In this document: one piece after another, positions 1-11,380 of the stretch
Position numbering within the stretch: the stretch's first letter is position 1
Layout: the number at the start of each line of letters is the position of its first letter
DNA from: Streptomyces sp. NBC_01463
Lineage (GTDB): Bacteria; Actinomycetota; Actinomycetes; Streptomycetales; Streptomycetaceae
NCBI GenBank assembly: GCA_036227345.1
Contig: CP109468.1
Span: forward strand, 682,001 to 746,000
DNA: 64,000 nucleotides
Direction: 5' to 3'
Position numbers and translations under genes: made by a program
Notes under the pieces: model-generated
What the model was told of the DNA's origin: nothing
Seen by the model: the letters and a program-made list of their open reading frames with translations, nothing else
The model's database searches: none

Positions 1-3000
1 CCCGCGACCGTCTCGCCGTCGAACACGTCCCGCGGGGTCAGGCCGAGGCCCTGCCGCCGGACCCGGGAGACGAGTTGCAGCGACACGATGCTGTCCCCGC
101 CGATGTCGAAGAAGTTGTCGTCCGGGCCGATGTCGTCGGTGCCGAGGACGTCGCGGAACACGGCGAGCAGGACCGCCTCCGCCTCGGTGGCGGGTTCGCG
201 CCGGGCGACGGCGGCGGTCTCGGGGGCGGGCAGCGCGGCGGCGTCGAGCTTGCCGCTGGGGCTCAGCGGCAGCCGGTCGATGGGGACGAGTGCCGTCGGC
301 ACCATGTGGTCGGGCAGTTCCGCGGCCAGGTGGCCGCGCACGCCCGCGGTGTCGAGGCCGGCGCCGTCGGCCGGAATGACGTATCCGACGAGCCTGCCCT
401 CCCGCATGATCACGGCGCAGGCGCGCACGTCGGGGTGGCCGGTCAGCACGGACTCGATCTCGCCCAGTTCGACGCGGAAGCCGCGGACCTTGACCTGGTG
501 GTCGGCGCGGCCGAGGAACACCAGCTGTCCGTCGGGCCGCCATCGCACCAGGTCGCCCGTGCGGTACATCCGCTCGCCCGGCGGACCGAACGGGTCGGCG
601 ACGAACGTGCCGGAGGTCAGACCGGGGCGGCCGAGGTAGCCGCGGGCCAGGCTCGGCCCGCCGAGGTACAGCTCGCCGGTCACCCCGGTGCCGACCGGCT
701 GGAGCCCGCCGTCGAGGACGTACGCGCGGATGTTGGGGTCGGGGCGGCCGATGGGCAGCGGTCCCTCGTCGTCCGGGTCGTAGTGCCAGGTCGTGGAGTT
801 GATGGTGACCTCGGTCGGTCCGTACGCGTTGAACAGCGCCCGGCGGCCCCTGCCCCAGCGGCGCGCCAGTTCCGGGTCGAGGCGCTCGGCGCCGACGACG
901 AAGAACACGTCGGGGTCGACGGTGCGGTCGTCCGGCATCGCGGCCAGGAACGACGGGAGCAGGTTCACTCCGGTCACCCGGTGCTCGACGATGTAGTCGA
1001 GCAGTTCGTCGCCGGGTACGCGCACCTCTTCGGGCGCGATGACGGACGTGCCGCCGGACAGCAGCGGCACCATGGTCTGCCAGAACGCGACGTCGAAGCT
1101 CGTCGACGCGAAGTGCAGGTACCGGTCGTGCTCGGTGACGCCGACGACCTCCTCCTGCAGCGCGACGAGGTCGGGCACGCCCCGGTGGGTCACGCCGACT
1201 CCCTTGGGGCGCCCGGTGGTTCCGGAGGTGTAGATGACGTAGGCGAGCGCGTCCTCGGTGAGCCCGGCGCGCGCCTGGGCCGGGTCGTCGTCCGGTACGG
1301 AGGCGAGGGTGGCCGGGTCGTCGAGACGCAGGACGGGGATGTCGCGGTCGACGGGCAGTTCGGCGCCGGTCGTGACGGCCGCTGCCGGGGCGATGTCGTC
1401 GAACATGTAGGCCAGCCGCTCGCGCGGATAGCTCGCGTCCATCGGTACGTACACCGCGCCTGCCTTGGCCACGGCGAACAGGGCCACGGTCATCTCGACG
1501 TCGCGGCCGATGAGCACCGCGACCGGGTCCTGCGGCCGTACCCCGGCCCCGATCAGCGCGTGGGCCAGGCGGTTGGCGCGCCGGTCGAGTTCGGCATAGC
1601 TCAGGCTGCGGTCACGGCAGACCAGGGCCTCGGCGCCGGGCTTGCGGCCCACCCACGCGGCGAACTCGTCCAGCCAGTGGCCGCGGGCCCGGGCGGCGGC
1701 GGTGTCGGTGCCGGTCCGCAGCATCGTCGCCCGCTCGTCGGCGTCGAGGACCGGCAGTCGGAGCGCGGGGCGTGCCGGGTCGTCGACGATCTCGCGCAGG
1801 AGGTGGTGCAGCCAGCGGCCGTAGTCGCGGACGGCGCCGGCATCGAAGGCGCGCGGCTGGTAGCCGAGGCCGATCGTGATCTCGTCGTCCGGGATCACGA
1901 TGACGGTGAGGGCGTAGTGCGTGGCGTCGGTGATGTCCACCCCGGCCAGGTCGAGCCCGGGGGCGAGGGGAGTGCGCTTCCGGCTGGACAACGGGAAGTT
2001 CTCCATGACCAGCATCGTGTCGAACAGTTCGCCGATGCCCACGGCCCGCTGAATGCCCGGCAGGCCGACGTGGTGGTGCTCGGCCAGGGCGACGCTGTCG
2101 GCGTGCAGCCGCGCCAGGAGGTCGCGCACGGTCTCGTCCTGGGTGTGCCGGACGCGTACCGGGATGGTGGTGCCGAGCTGGCCGATCATCGATTCGACGC
2201 CGTCGACCTCGGCGGGCCTCCCGGACACCGGGCAGCCGAACACGACGTCGCGGCGCCCGGTGAGCCTGCCGAGGAGCAGACCCCACGCGGTCTGGAGGAC
2301 GGTGGTCAGGGTGACACCCTGCTCGCGGGCGAACGCGCGCAGCCGGTCGCTGAACTCCCGTCCCAGTCCGACGGTCTCGCGGCCGGGCCGTTCGACTCCG
2401 GCGCCGGTGCTCGCGGGTGCCAGCCGCGTCGCGTCGTCGACGCCGGCCAGCGCGTCCCGCCATGCGGCGAGCGCTGCTTCGCCGTCCCGGTCCGCCAGCC
2501 ACCGGAAGTACTCGGACAGCGGCGGGGCGGAGGGCGCGGCGGGGCCTCCGCCCAGTTCCGCGTAGAGGGCGAGCAGGGTGCGGCCGACCAGCGGCATCGA
2601 CCAGCCGTCGAGCAGGGCGTGGTGGTTGGTGATCACCAGCTTGTGCTCGGCGGGCCCGACGCGGGACAGCAGGAAGCGGATGAGCGGCGGGCGGGCCGGG
2701 TCGAACGGTCGCTCCAGATCGGCGCGGGCGGCCTCGGGGAACCGGTCGTCCTGCCGCCATTCCAGGGCGATGTCCGCGGGGATCACCTGCACCACGTCGT
2801 CCCCCGCCGTGGCCAGGTGGACGCGCAGGGCCGGGTGGCGGCGCAGCAGTTCGCGCGCCGCCTCGGCCATGCGCTCCGGGTCGAGTTCGCCGGCGAGGGT
2901 CGTCACGGCCTGGACGACGTAGACGTCGGTGTCGTCGCCGTCGCGGACCATGGTGTGGAAGGAGAGCCCGACCTGGAGGGGGGTGGCGGGCAGGACGTCG

Positions 3001-6000
3001 GTGACGCGGCCGGTGCGTTCGAGGGCGTCGATGGCGCTCTGGTCGATGTCGACCAGCGGCAGGTCGGAGGGGGTGAGTCCGCCCGGGGTGTGGAGCGCGT
3101 GCGCGGCCAGCGCGTCCAGGGCTGCGGCCCAGGCGTCCTGGAGGGCCGCCACGGCTTCGGTGCCGAGCACCCCGGTCGCGGCGGTCCACTCGACGGCGAG
3201 CCGGGGTGTGTCGCCCTCGTGGACGAAGCAGTTGAGGGCCAGCACCTGTTCGAGGGCCTTGGCGTCCGGCTCCGTCACCGCGAAGGCGTCGTGTTCCGGC
3301 AGCCGCCACCCGGGGGCGGACAGCGGGGCGAACCTGCCGAGGTAGTTGAGCAGTACGTCCGGCGGCGGGGTGGCGGCGAGTGCGGGGCCGGTCTCCGGGT
3401 CGAGGTGGCGCAGGACGCCGTAGCCGATGCCCCCGTCGGGGACGCCGCGCCGGGCCTCCTTGGCGGCGCGCAGCGCCTGCCCCACGTCGTCGGACGCGGG
3501 GACACGGACCGGGTACTCGCTGGTGAACCAGCCGACGGTGCGGGCCAGATCGAGGTGTTCCCGGCCGTGCCCCTCCATGGAGACGGTCACGGCGTCGCCG
3601 CGCAGGCCCCATCCCCGCAGGGCGAGGACGAGTGCGGCCAGGAGCACCTCGTCGGCCCCGGCGCGGTACGCAGCGGTGAGGGTGGTCAGGACCGCTTCGG
3701 TGGCCTCGGCCGAGGCCACGGTGACGGAGCGGTGGGCGGTCGACACCGTGTCCCGTGTCCGGTCAAGGGGCCGGGCGCCGAGCCGGGACGCGGCGCCCAG
3801 CGCCGTCCGCCAGTGGGCGAGTTCGCCCCGGCGTGCGCCGGTTGTGCCCTGCTCGGCGAGGAGAGTGGCGTGCCGCCGCCAGGAGGCGCCGACGGGTTCG
3901 GGCGTGCCGCCCGTGCAGGCCGTGTGCAGGTCGGGCAGGAGGATGCGCCAGGACACGCCGTCCATGGCGAGGTGGTGCACGACGACGACCAGCCGGTCGG
4001 CCGTGCCGTCGTCGCTGCGGAGCAGGGCCGCCCGCAGCAGGTCGCCGGAGCGCGGGTCGAGTTCGTCCGCCAGCCGCCGGGCCAGGCCGGTCACGTCCTC
4101 GCCGCGGGTCTCGGCGACGACGGCGCGCACCATGCCCCGGGGCAGTACCTCCAGTCCGCCGGCCACCCGCAGCCGCAGCGCGTCGTGGTGGTCGAGCACG
4201 GACTGGACGCCCCTGACCAGGTCGTCGTGGGAGAGACCTTCGACGTGCAGGGCGGTCCACTGCGCGTATCCGGCGACGGCGTCCACGTCCGGATGGGGGT
4301 CGAGGAGGCCGCGTACGATCGGCGGCGCCGGTACGGCTCCGACCGGGTCGTCCGCCGGGCCGGCTGCTTCCGTCAGGAGTTCGGCGGAGGCGGCGAGCGA
4401 GGCGAAGGTGCGGCGGGCCAGCAGGTCGCGCGGTCGCAGTCCGATGCCCAGGGCCCGCAGTCTGCTGCTGACGGTGATCGCGGTGATGCTGTCGCCGCCG
4501 AGGGCGAAGAAGTCGTCGTCGACACCGACGCGTTCGACGTCGAGGGCATCGGCGAGGACCGTGCACAGCAGCCGCTCCCGCTCGGTGCCCGCCTCCCGGC
4601 CGGCGCCGGACAGGGCCGGTGCGGGCAGTGCGGCGCGGTCCAGCTTGCCGTTGGGGGTGACCGGCAGCCGGTCCAGCACCACCACGGCCGCGGGGACCAT
4701 GTGTTCGGGCAGCCGCCCGGCCAGGTGGGCCCGCGCCTCGTCCCCGGTGACGGAGGCGGACACGATGTAGCCGACCAGCCGGGTCGAGCGGACACCGGCG
4801 GCGGATGCGGTGACCCCGGGAACGGCCGCGAGCGCGGCCTCGACCTCGCCGGTCTCCACCCGGTGGCCGCGGATCTTGACCTGTCCGTCGCCGCGGCCGC
4901 CGTACTCCAGGCCCCGGCCCGGGACCCAGCGGGCCAGGTCGCCGGTGCGGTACATCCGCTCCCCCGGCTCGCCGAACGGGTCGGCGACGAACCGCTCGGC
5001 GCTCGCGCCGGGCCTGCCGAGGTAGCCGTGGGCCAGGTGAGGCCCGGCGAGGTACAGCTCGCCGGGCGTGCCGTGGGGCACGGGCTGCAGTGCGTGGTCG
5101 AGCACGTAGATCCGGGTGCCGGCGAGCGGGTGGCCGATCGTCGGCTCGTCGCCGTCGATGCGCGCGGTGGTGCTGTCGACGGTCGCCTCGGTCGGTCCGT
5201 ACATGTTGCGCGCGGTGATCCCGGACGCGGCGACCCGCCGCCACAGCGCGGGCGGGGTGGCCTCTCCGCCGAGGACCAGCAGGGTCGGTGCCAGGTCGAG
5301 CAGTCCGGCGTCGATCAGCGGCGAAGCCATCGACGGGGTGGTGTCCACGATGTCGATGCCGTCGCGGCCGAAGGCGGCGAGCAGCGCGTCGGCGTCGCGG
5401 GCGGTCTCGGTGTCGTAGACGTGCAGTTCGTGCCCGCAGAGCAGCCACACCAGGTGGTCGAACGCGGAGTCGAAGGCGAACGAGTAGGTGTGTGCGGCGC
5501 GCAGCCGTCGTCCGGCGGCCTTCTCGGCCTCCGCGACGACCGTGGACCGCTGGTGGTGCACCAGCCCGGCCAGTCCGCCGGCCCGGCCCAGTACGCCCTT
5601 GGGGCGTCCGGTCGAACCGGAGGTGTGGATGACGTAGGCGAGGTGGTCGGGGTGGCGGGGTGCGGCGAGTTCGCCGTCGGTCAGGGGTGTGCCGGGCAGC
5701 ACGGCGGCCTCGGCCGTCAGGGTGGTCCAGGCCGACCCGTCGACTGTTCCGTCGGTCAGTACGAGCGCGGGGCGGGTGTCCTCGATCAGCTCGCGCAGCC
5801 GCTCGGGAGGGTGGGCGGCGTCGAGCGGCAGGAAGGCGGCGCCCGCGTCGAGTACGGCCAGCAGCGCGACCACCGAGTCGGCCGAGCGCGGCAGGGCCAG
5901 GGCCACGACATCCCCGGCGCCGATGCCGCGGGCCCGCAGCGCGCGGGCCAGCCGGTGCACCCGTTCCGCCAGCCGGCCGGCGGACAGCCGCTCGTCACCG

Positions 6001-7451
6001 CACACGAGCGCGGTCCGCCCGGGACCGGCGGCGGCCATCGCGTCGAGCGCGTCCGGCACGTGCGGGGCCGTGCCCGGCAGCGCGGGCGGGCACCAGTCCG
6101 CCATCAGCCGGTCCACGTCACCGGCCAGGGAGATCCGTCCGACGGGCAGGCCGTCCGTCAGCCCGGTCAGCAGGGTGCGCAGCCCGGACAACAGGCGGTC
6201 GACGGCGGCCTGGTCCCTGGTCCCGGCATCGACCTCGAAGCCGAGCAGCAGTCCGCCGTCACGGGTGGGCAGGACGCTCAGCCCCATGTCCTCCGGCGGG
6301 CCGCCCGCCACGTTGCGCATCGCTCCGGCGGCGCCGGCGAAGTCGAGAGCGAGGTCGAAGGCCTTGAGGTTGATCCCGCGTCCGTGCAGCAGCGCGCCCG
6401 CACCGGGCACGCCGAGGTCGCGCGGCAGGTCCTCGCCCCGGTAGCGCTGGTGCTCACGCATCTCGCGCATGGCGGAGGCGACGCGCCGGCTCAGCTCCCC
6501 CAGTCCGTCGCCGCCGCGCACGGTGACGCGCAGCGGCAGCACGTTGACGGCCATGGAGGGGGTGCGCAGTTCGGCGGAGTCCGTCCGGCACATCAGCGGC
6601 AGCGCGAACACCACGTCGGTGCGGCCGAGCATGCGGTGCAGGAAGGCGGCGTAGCCGGCGATCAGGGCCTCGCCCCAGGTGACGCCCTCGGCGTCGGCGA
6701 ACGCGCGCAGCCGGGCCGTGTCCTCGGGGGTGAGTGTCGCGCGGGCGGTCAGTGTGCCGCCGGCCGGGCCCGCGGTGCCGGAGTCGTCGGCGGAGCCGAG
6801 GTCGGGCAGCGGGGTGAACCGCTCGACCCAGTAGGCGCGGTCCTCCGCGAACCGGTCGCCGTCCCGGTAGGCCCGGTCGGCGGCGACGAGCCGGGCGAAG
6901 GTGCCGAAGGTCGACCGCGGCACCTCGGTCCCGCGCACCAGGGCGGTGTAGCGGGCGGCGGTCCGCCGGGCGAGCATCGCGGCGGTGTAGCCGTCGAAGA
7001 CCAGGTGGTGGCCGAGCTGGGTGTACCAGACCTCGCGGTCGGAGAGCTTGATGACGGTACGTGAGCAGAGCGGCCGGCCGGTCATGCCGCGGCAGGCCTC
7101 GGCGGTCCGTGCCCGCTCGGCGTCGACGAGTTCCTGGGCGGCGGCCACCGGGTCGGCCGCTCCGCTGACGTCGACGACCTCGGGCAGCGGGACCGGTTCG
7201 TCGCTCACCGCCTGGCGGGGTCCGTCCGGGGTGTCGTACACCCGCAGCCTCAGCGTCTCGGCCTCCTCGGTGGTCGCCCGGACCGCCTGGGCCAGCGCGT
7301 CCGCGTCGACCGGCTCGCTGCCGGTTATCTCCACCACGTCGCCGACCACGTAGTACGGCGAGTCGGGTTCGAGGCGCTGCGCGTTCCAGATGCCCGACTG
7401 GGCACTGGTCAGGGCGAGAAGGCCGTCCGAGGGCGCGCTTGCGGGGCTCAA
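1..7451 (-). CDS. Siderophore non-ribosomal peptide synthetase, C-A-T-E-C-A-T visible, 3' end outside window
   Basis: About 2,480 residues are readable without a stop and the frame continues off the left edge. Start is TTG at 7451, 6 nt after an AAGGAG site that lies inside the end of the upstream ATPase gene, so translation is probably coupled. Domains in order: condensation with HHLVFDG (about residue 146); adenylation with [10 protein letters not shown] (about 605); carrier with GGDSI (about 985); epimerization with [13 protein letters not shown] (about 1157), EGHGRE and NYLGR; condensation with NHHALLDGW (about 1610); adenylation with [10 protein letters not shown] (about 2070); carrier with GGDSI (about 2450). 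My hand-read specificity codes are DSDDVGMVDK (acidic, suggests a basic residue such as Arg or Orn) and DVWNVGAINK (nearest to Thr-like codes, weak). The N-terminal C domain implies an acyl or aryl starter from another carrier, plausibly the protein at 12229-12468. The DSI form of the second carrier hints at another E domain beyond the window. Product unknown; a catechol or salicyl-capped peptide is an inference. Confidence 0.93.
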   Translation of the reverse strand, partial: MSPASAPSDGLLALTSAQSGIWNAQRLEPDSPYYVVGDVVEITGSEPVDADALAQAVRATTEEAETLRLRVYDTPDGPRQAVSDEPVPLPEVVDVSGAADPVAAAQELVDAERARTAEACRGMTGRPLCSRTVIKLSDREVWYTQLGHHLVFDGYTAAMLARRTAARYTALVRGTEVPRSTFGTFARLVAADRAYRDGDRFAEDRAYWVERFTPLPDLGSADDSGTAGPAGGTLTARATLTPEDTARLRAFADAEGVTWGEALIAGYAAFLHRMLGRTDVVFALPLMCRTDSAELRTPSMAVNVLPLRVTVRGGDGLGELSRRVASAMREMREHQRYRGEDLPRDLGVPGAGALLHGRGINLKAFDLALDFAGAAGAMRNVAGGPPEDMGLSVLPTRDGGLLLGFEVDAGTRDQAAVDRLLSGLRTLLTGLTDGLPVGRISLAGDVDRLMADWCPPALPGTAPHVPDALDAMAAAGPGRTALVCGDERLSAGRLAERVHRLARALRARGIGAGDVVALALPRSADSVVALLAVLDAGAAFLPLDAAHPPERLRELIEDTRPALVLTDGTVDGSAWTTLTAEAAVLPGTPLTDGELAAPRHPDHLAYVIHTSGSTGRPKGVLGRAGGLAGLVHHQRSTVVAEAEKAAGRRLRAAHTYSFAFDSAFDHLVWLLCGHELHVYDTETARDADALLAAFGRDGIDIVDTTPSMASPLIDAGLLDLAPTLLVLGGEATPPALWRRVAASGITARNMYGPTEATVDSTTARIDGDEPTIGHPLAGTRIYVLDHALQPVPHGTPGELYLAGPHLAHGYLGRPGASAERFVADPFGEPGERMYRTGDLARWVPGRGLEYGGRGDGQVKIRGHRVETGEVEAALAAVPGVTASAAGVRSTRLVGYIVSASVTGDEARAHLAGRLPEHMVPAAVVVLDRLPVTPNGKLDRAALPAPALSGAGREAGTERERLLCTVLADALDVERVGVDDDFFALGGDSITAITVSSRLRALGIGLRPRDLLARRTFASLAASAELLTEAAGPADDPVGAVPAPPIVRGLLDPHPDVDAVAGYAQWTALHVEGLSHDDLVRGVQSVLDHHDALRLRVAGGLEVLPRGMVRAVVAETRGEDVTGLARRLADELDPRSGDLLRAALLRSDDGTADRLVVVVHHLAMDGVSWRILLPDLHTACTGGTPEPVGASWRRHATLLAEQGTTGARRGELAHWRTALGAASRLGARPLDRTRDTVSTAHRSVTVASAEATEAVLTTLTAAYRAGADEVLLAALVLALRGWGLRGDAVTVSMEGHGREHLDLARTVGWFTSEYPVRVPASDDVGQALRAAKEARRGVPDGGIGYGVLRHLDPETGPALAATPPPDVLLNYLGRFAPLSAPGWRLPEHDAFAVTEPDAKALEQVLALNCFVHEGDTPRLAVEWTAATGVLGTEAVAALQDAWAAALDALAAHALHTPGGLTPSDLPLVDIDQSAIDALERTGRVTDVLPATPLQVGLSFHTMVRDGDDTDVYVVQAVTTLAGELDPERMAEAARELLRRHPALRVHLATAGDDVVQVIPADIALEWRQDDRFPEAARADLERPFDPARPPLIRFLLSRVGPAEHKLVITNHHALLDGWSMPLVGRTLLALYAELGGGPAAPSAPPLSEYFRWLADRDGEAALAAWRDALAGVDDATRLAPASTGAGVERPGRETVGLGREFSDRLRAFAREQGVTLTTVLQTAWGLLLGRLTGRRDVVFGCPVSGRPAEVDGVESMIGQLGTTIPVRVRHTQDETVRDLLARLHADSVALAEHHHVGLPGIQRAVGIGELFDTMLVMENFPLSSRKRTPLAPGLDLAGVDITDATHYALTVIVIPDDEITIGLGYQPRAFDAGAVRDYGRWLHHLLREIVDDPARPALRLPVLDADERATMLRTGTDTAAARARGHWLDEFAAWVGRKPGAEALVCRDRSLSYAELDRRANRLAHALIGAGVRPQDPVAVLIGRDVEMTVALFAVAKAGAVYVPMDASYPRERLAYMFDDIAPAAAVTTGAELPVDRDIPVLRLDDPATLASVPDDDPAQARAGLTEDALAYVIYTSGTTGRPKGVGVTHRGVPDLVALQEEVVGVTEHDRYLHFASTSFDVAFWQTMVPLLSGGTSVIAPEEVRVPGDELLDYIVEHRVTGVNLLPSFLAAMPDDRTVDPDVFFVVGAERLDPELARRWGRGRRALFNAYGPTEVTINSTTWHYDPDDEGPLPIGRPDPNIRAYVLDGGLQPVGTGVTGELYLGGPSLARGYLGRPGLTSGTFVADPFGPPGERMYRTGDLVRWRPDGQLVFLGRADHQVKVRGFRVELGEIESVLTGHPDVRACAVIMREGRLVGYVIPADGAGLDTAGVRGHLAAELPDHMVPTALVPIDRLPLSPSGKLDAAALPAPETAAVARREPATEAEAVLLAVFRDVLGTDDIGPDDNFFDIGGDSIVSLQLVSRVRRQGLGLTPRDVFDGETVA

Positions 7452-7452
7452 C

Positions 7453-8238
7453 TTACTCTCCTTGAAGTGTGGGAACGACCATCGGTGTGCCGGTCACCGG
7501 GTCGGGGACGACGACGCTCGGCAGGTCGAACACGTCCTTGATCAGGGCGGCGTCCACGATGTCCCCGGGCTCGCCCTCGGCGACCACCCGGCCGTCCTTC
7601 ATCGCGACCAGGTGGTCGGCGAAGCGGCATGCCTGGTTGATGTCGTGCAGGACCGCGACCACGGTGCGGCCCTCGTTGCGCAGCCTGGCGAGCAGGCCGA
7701 GGAGCTGGTACTGGTGCGTGATGTCGAGGAAGGACGTCGGCTCGTCGAGCAGCAGACAGGAGGTCTGCTGAGCGAGCACCATGGCCATCCAGACGCGCTG
7801 CCGCTGCCCGCCGGAGAGTTCCCGCACCGGCCGGCCTGCGAGGTCGGCGACTCCGGCGGCTGCCATCGCCCCGTCGACGGCCTTGTCGTCGTCCGCCGAC
7901 CACAGGGCCAGCATCGACTGGTGCGGGAACCTTCCCCGGCCGACGAGTTGGCGGACCCTGATGTCCTCGGGTGCCAGCGGGTCCTGCGGCAGGAAGCCGA
8001 GTTGTCTGGCCAGTGCCTTGGTCGCGTAGCCGCCGACCTCGCGGCCGTCGAGCTCCACCTGCCCCGATGCGGGGCGCAGCAGCCGGACCAGGGCACTCAA
8101 CAGGGTTGATTTTCCACAGGCGTTGGGTCCCACGACGGCAGTGAACGCGCCGTCCGGTATGTCGAGGCTGAGCCGTGTGGACACGACCCGGTCTCCGTAG
8201 CGCAGGGTGATCTCCCGCGCCGTCAGGCGTGCGGTCAC
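7453..8238 (-). CDS. Iron-siderophore ABC transporter ATPase (FepC/FecE family)
   Basis: 261-residue cytoplasmic ATPase that energises Fe-siderophore uptake. Walker A is GPNACGKSTLL near residue 38 (Ala where most members have Gly), the signature is LSGGQRQRV and Walker B is CLLLDEPTSFLD, followed by a switch His in VLHDINQ. GTG start at 8238 overlaps the permease stop (GTGA). The gene ends 1 nt before the TTG start of the NRPS, so receptor, permeases, ATPase and synthetase appear to be one transcript. An ORF frame extends upstream into the permease gene but the conserved protein begins at this GTG. Confidence 0.95.
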   Translation of the reverse strand: MTARLTAREITLRYGDRVVSTRLSLDIPDGAFTAVVGPNACGKSTLLSALVRLLRPASGQVELDGREVGGYATKALARQLGFLPQDPLAPEDIRVRQLVGRGRFPHQSMLALWSADDDKAVDGAMAAAGVADLAGRPVRELSGGQRQRVWMAMVLAQQTSCLLLDEPTSFLDITHQYQLLGLLARLRNEGRTVVAVLHDINQACRFADHLVAMKDGRVVAEGEPGDIVDAALIKDVFDLPSVVVPDPVTGTPMVVPTLQGE

Positions 8239-9263
8239 GCGCGCCTCACCTCCTTCGTCAGCAGCCAGATCAGGTAGCAGCCGCCGATCGCGGTGCTCAC
8301 CACGCCCACGGGCAGGGCCACGGGTGCCAGCAGCATCTGGGCGATCAGATCGGCGCCCAGCAGCAGCACCGCTCCGGTGAGTGCCGCCGGGAGCAGCGGC
8401 ACTCCGGCCGCGCCCGCGAGCCGGCGGCCGATCTGCGGGGCGGCGAGCGCGATGAACGCGATAGGTCCGGCGACCGCGGTCACCGTGGCCGTGCAGCCGA
8501 CACCGACCAGCACCATGAGCAGGCGCAGCCGGTCGAGTGCGACGCCGGTGGTGACGGCGACGGCGTCGCCGAGCGACGCCTGATGCATGGCGTGGGCCCG
8601 TACGGTCATCAGGGCGAGCAGCACGGCGATGACGGTGAACGGGATTCCGAGGTCCTCCCAGCCCACGCCGTTGAGCGATCCGGCGCTCCAGCCGACCGCT
8701 GCGATCGCCACCTCCAGGTCGGCCCGCAGCACGATCCAGGAGTTGACGGCGGTGACCATCGCGTTGACCGCGATGCCGATGACCACCAGCCGCATTCCGG
8801 AGAAGCCCTGCCGGTACGACAGCAGGTAGATCGCGGCGGCGACGAGCAGTCCGCCGAGCACCGACCCGGCGGCCAGTTGGGCGGAGGTTCCCGAGAGCAC
8901 GGTGAGGGCGACGAGGGCTCCGGTGTAGGCACCCGCGTCCAGGCCGATGACGTCGGGGCTGCCCATCGGGTTGCGGGTGAGGTTCTGGAAGAGCGCCCCC
9001 GCCACCCCGAGTGCGGCGCCGAAGACGAGCCCGGCCAGTACCCGCGGCAGCCGCCAGTCCCGGATCACCACGGAGTGGTCCGTGCCGGTGAGTACGGCGA
9101 ACACCTTGCCGGGGGACGACCATGACGCCCCGTAACACAGCCCCAGCAGGCCGAGGCCCAGCATCAGGGGCACCAAGGCGGCGATCAGGACGACGGTGCG
9201 GCGTTCGATCCGCGGTCCGCGCGGGCGTGTGGTGTGCGGTCGTGCCGTGTGCAGGAGTGTCAC
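8235..9263 (-). CDS. FecCD-family iron-siderophore permease, second subunit
   Basis: 342-residue polytopic membrane protein of the FecCD (BtuC-like) family. Recognisable family segments include RDWRLPRVLAGLVFGAALG, NLTRNPMGSPDVIGLDAG and the C-terminal GADLIAQ segment. It forms a heterodimeric inner-membrane channel with the preceding gene product. GTG start at 9263 overlaps the stop of that gene (GTGA) and the 3' end overlaps the ATPase start by 4 nt. The longer in-frame ORF begins inside the upstream permease and lacks membrane character there, so it was not used. Confidence 0.94.
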   Translation of the reverse strand: MTLLHTARPHTTRPRGPRIERRTVVLIAALVPLMLGLGLLGLCYGASWSSPGKVFAVLTGTDHSVVIRDWRLPRVLAGLVFGAALGVAGALFQNLTRNPMGSPDVIGLDAGAYTGALVALTVLSGTSAQLAAGSVLGGLLVAAAIYLLSYRQGFSGMRLVVIGIAVNAMVTAVNSWIVLRADLEVAIAAVGWSAGSLNGVGWEDLGIPFTVIAVLLALMTVRAHAMHQASLGDAVAVTTGVALDRLRLLMVLVGVGCTATVTAVAGPIAFIALAAPQIGRRLAGAAGVPLLPAALTGAVLLLGADLIAQMLLAPVALPVGVVSTAIGGCYLIWLLTKEVRRA

Positions 9264-10282
9264 AGCGACTCCGCCCCGTAGCGGCGGACGGCCCAGATCA
9301 GCATGGGGCCTCCGAGGAACGCGGTCACGATGGCCACCGGCACCTCGCCGGTGGGCAGCAGCACGCGCGACGCGATGTCGGCGACGAGCAGCAGGACCGG
9401 TCCCAGGACCATCGTGTAGAGGATCAGCCACGGCACCGAGCCGGCGGCGGGCCTGCGTACCAGGTGGGGCACGATCAGTCCGACGAACAGGATCGGCCCG
9501 GCGACCGCGGTCGCGGCCCCGCTGAGCACGGTGATCAGCACCAGGGCGGCGATCCGCACCCGGCCGACGCCCGCGCCCAGGGTGTGGGCGACGTGCTCGC
9601 CGAGGGTGAGGGCGTTGAGGGCCCGGCTCAGCAGCAGTGCGCCGATCAGCGACACGGCGATGGCGGCCAACGGGACGGCCAGCGGGGTCTGTTCGCGGCC
9701 TGCCAGCGAGCCGACCGACCAGAACCGGTAGGTGTCGAAGACGTCCGGGAGCATCAGCCGCATGCCCAGCGCGACGCCGCTCAGCACCGCGGTCAGCGCC
9801 ACTCCGGTGAGGACCAGGCGCAGGGGTGAGCGCCGTCCGACCGCGGCGACGAGCAGGGCGGCGAGCACGGATCCGGTGACGGCGAAGCCCAGTTCGCCGG
9901 TCCGGCCGGTGGCCAGTCCGAGGGCGGAGCCGACGGTGACGGCGAAGCCGGCACCCGCGGTCACTCCGAGGATGCCCGGCTCGGCCAGCGGGTTGCGGGC
10001 CAGCGTCTGGATCAGCGCGCCGGACACCGCGAGCGCGGCGCCCACCGCGACGGCGAGCAGCGCGCGCGGCGCCCGGACGTCCCGCACGATCACCTGGTCG
10101 TCGGTGCCCCGGTAATCCAGCAGGGCGCGTACGACTTCGGCGGGCGGCACGTGGCGGGCCCCGACTCCCATGCTGAGCACGGCGACCGCTGCCAGCAGCA
10201 CCAGTCCGCCGACGAGCAGTCCGGCCTGCGGAACGGCCCGCCCGCTCCGCGCCGCACGGTACGCGCGGCCCGCGACGGTCAC
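9260..10282 (-). CDS. FecCD-family iron-siderophore permease, first subunit
   Basis: 340-residue multi-spanning permease. Family hallmarks are RDVRAPRALLAVAVGAAL, TLARNPLAEPGILGVTAG and GLIVPHLVR. It starts with GTG at 10282, overlapping the stop codon of the lipoprotein receptor by 4 nt, and overlaps the second permease by 4 nt. Such a chain of GTGA overlaps indicates tight stoichiometric translation of receptor, two permeases and ATPase. Confidence 0.95.
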   Translation of the reverse strand: MTVAGRAYRAARSGRAVPQAGLLVGGLVLLAAVAVLSMGVGARHVPPAEVVRALLDYRGTDDQVIVRDVRAPRALLAVAVGAALAVSGALIQTLARNPLAEPGILGVTAGAGFAVTVGSALGLATGRTGELGFAVTGSVLAALLVAAVGRRSPLRLVLTGVALTAVLSGVALGMRLMLPDVFDTYRFWSVGSLAGREQTPLAVPLAAIAVSLIGALLLSRALNALTLGEHVAHTLGAGVGRVRIAALVLITVLSGAATAVAGPILFVGLIVPHLVRRPAAGSVPWLILYTMVLGPVLLLVADIASRVLLPTGEVPVAIVTAFLGGPMLIWAVRRYGAESL

Positions 10283-11277
10283 CGGTTCAGCAGCGGAGCG
10301 AGCGACTTGGCGATCGCGTCCAGGGTCATGACGGCCTCCCCGTAGGTCGCGGCCTCGGTGTAGCGGAACGGGTAGGCCTTCCCCGCCTTCACCGCGGGCA
10401 GGTTCTTCCAGAGCTTGGAGTCCAGGACGTACTGGACGGACTTGGGGACGCTGCCGTCGGCGTTGACCGAGTAGGTCATGACGTCGGCCTCGCCGAAGGC
10501 GGCCGGGAGCTCCTCGATGGAGGGGTACTCACTGACGGACTGCGAGCCGGGGCCGGACTTCTTGACCTTGCCGTAGTACGTCGCGCCGAGGTCCTCGGCG
10601 ATGTTGGTGCCCCATGAGCCGTTGAACTCGCGCTGGAACGTGCCCTTGGCGGCGTCCCCGTAGGCACCCACGTGTCCCAGCTTCAGCCGGGGCAGCACGT
10701 CCTTGTACTTCTTGGCCAGTTCGGCGGCCTTGGTCTCGTACGTGTTCTTCGCGACGTCGAACTGCTTGAGCGCGCCCGCTGCGTCGGCCTGCTTGTGGGA
10801 GAGCTCGCGCCACGCGGACGGCAGGGTCGGGCCGATCGCGACGACGGGGGCGATGGACTCCAGCCGCTTGATGTCGATGTCGCCGAGCACGGGGGCGGGC
10901 ACCCCGATGACGATGAGGTCGGGTTCGGCCTCGGCCACGGCCTCGTAGTTGGTCTCGGCCGCCTGCTCACCGGCCACCTTGGTGAGCTTTTTGTACGTGG
11001 CCAGGTCCTCCTTGGTCATCATCGGCTCGCCGCGCTGCCACGACGAGATCCCGACGAGCGGCGCGTCGGCCTCGATCATGACGGGCACGGCGTACCCGGT
11101 GGCCACCACGCGCTTCGGGTCGGCCGGGATGGTGATCTTGCCGTTGTCCGCGGTGAACACCCGGGTCTTCGCCTTCTCCGAGACGTCCGACCCACCGTCC
11201 GACGACGAACCGCACCCGGCCAGGACCAGGGCGAGCGAAACGGCTCCGACGAGGCCGGCCGATCTGCGTATGGACAT
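10279..11277 (-). CDS. Siderophore-binding lipoprotein (FepB/FhuD-like, periplasmic-binding family 8)
   Basis: 332-residue extracytoplasmic receptor. N-terminal lipoprotein signal with lipobox LAGC (Cys22) and a Ser/Gly-rich tether. The body has the TroA/FepB-type organisation: RVVATGYAVPVMIEADAPLVG, then EAEPDLIVIG, a long central helix rich in Lys, and a C-terminal lobe ending in DAIAKSLAPLL. ATG at 11277 is preceded by AAGGAG. It sits directly behind an iron box, so it should be derepressed by iron starvation. Ligand not predictable from sequence. Confidence 0.94.
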   Translation of the reverse strand: MSIRRSAGLVGAVSLALVLAGCGSSSDGGSDVSEKAKTRVFTADNGKITIPADPKRVVATGYAVPVMIEADAPLVGISSWQRGEPMMTKEDLATYKKLTKVAGEQAAETNYEAVAEAEPDLIVIGVPAPVLGDIDIKRLESIAPVVAIGPTLPSAWRELSHKQADAAGALKQFDVAKNTYETKAAELAKKYKDVLPRLKLGHVGAYGDAAKGTFQREFNGSWGTNIAEDLGATYYGKVKKSGPGSQSVSEYPSIEELPAAFGEADVMTYSVNADGSVPKSVQYVLDSKLWKNLPAVKAGKAYPFRYTEAATYGEAVMTLDAIAKSLAPLLNR

Positions 11278-11295
11278 TCCCGCACTCCTTGCTAC

Positions 11296-11314
11296 TTAGG
11301 TAAGGCTTACCTTA
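11296..11314. promoter_or_regulatory. Iron box (DmdR1/IdeR operator) for the receptor-transporter-NRPS operon
   Basis: 19-bp near-palindrome TTAGGTAAGGCTTACCTTA, matching the actinobacterial TTAGGTTAGSCTAACCTAA-type iron box. It is 18 bp upstream of the lipoprotein start. Fe-loaded DmdR1/IdeR binding here would repress transport and siderophore genes under iron sufficiency. Confidence 0.92.
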
Positions 11315-11380
11315 CTTGAGATTCTTGCGGCAGAACAAACCCGGGGGCCGCATCGCGCCTGCCCCCTGTCCGGCGTTGGA

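Noticed and set aside
75..7064. 2,329-residue plus-strand open frame
   Set aside because: Exact antisense of the NRPS codons; Gly/Asp/Val/Gln-rich low-complexity translation with no domains, caused by extreme third-position GC.
1..7451. Possible frameshift in the NRPS, since several shorter minus-strand frames are open
   Set aside because: One frame reads through all C, A, T and E motifs from 7451 to the edge without a stop; the others are out-of-frame shadows.
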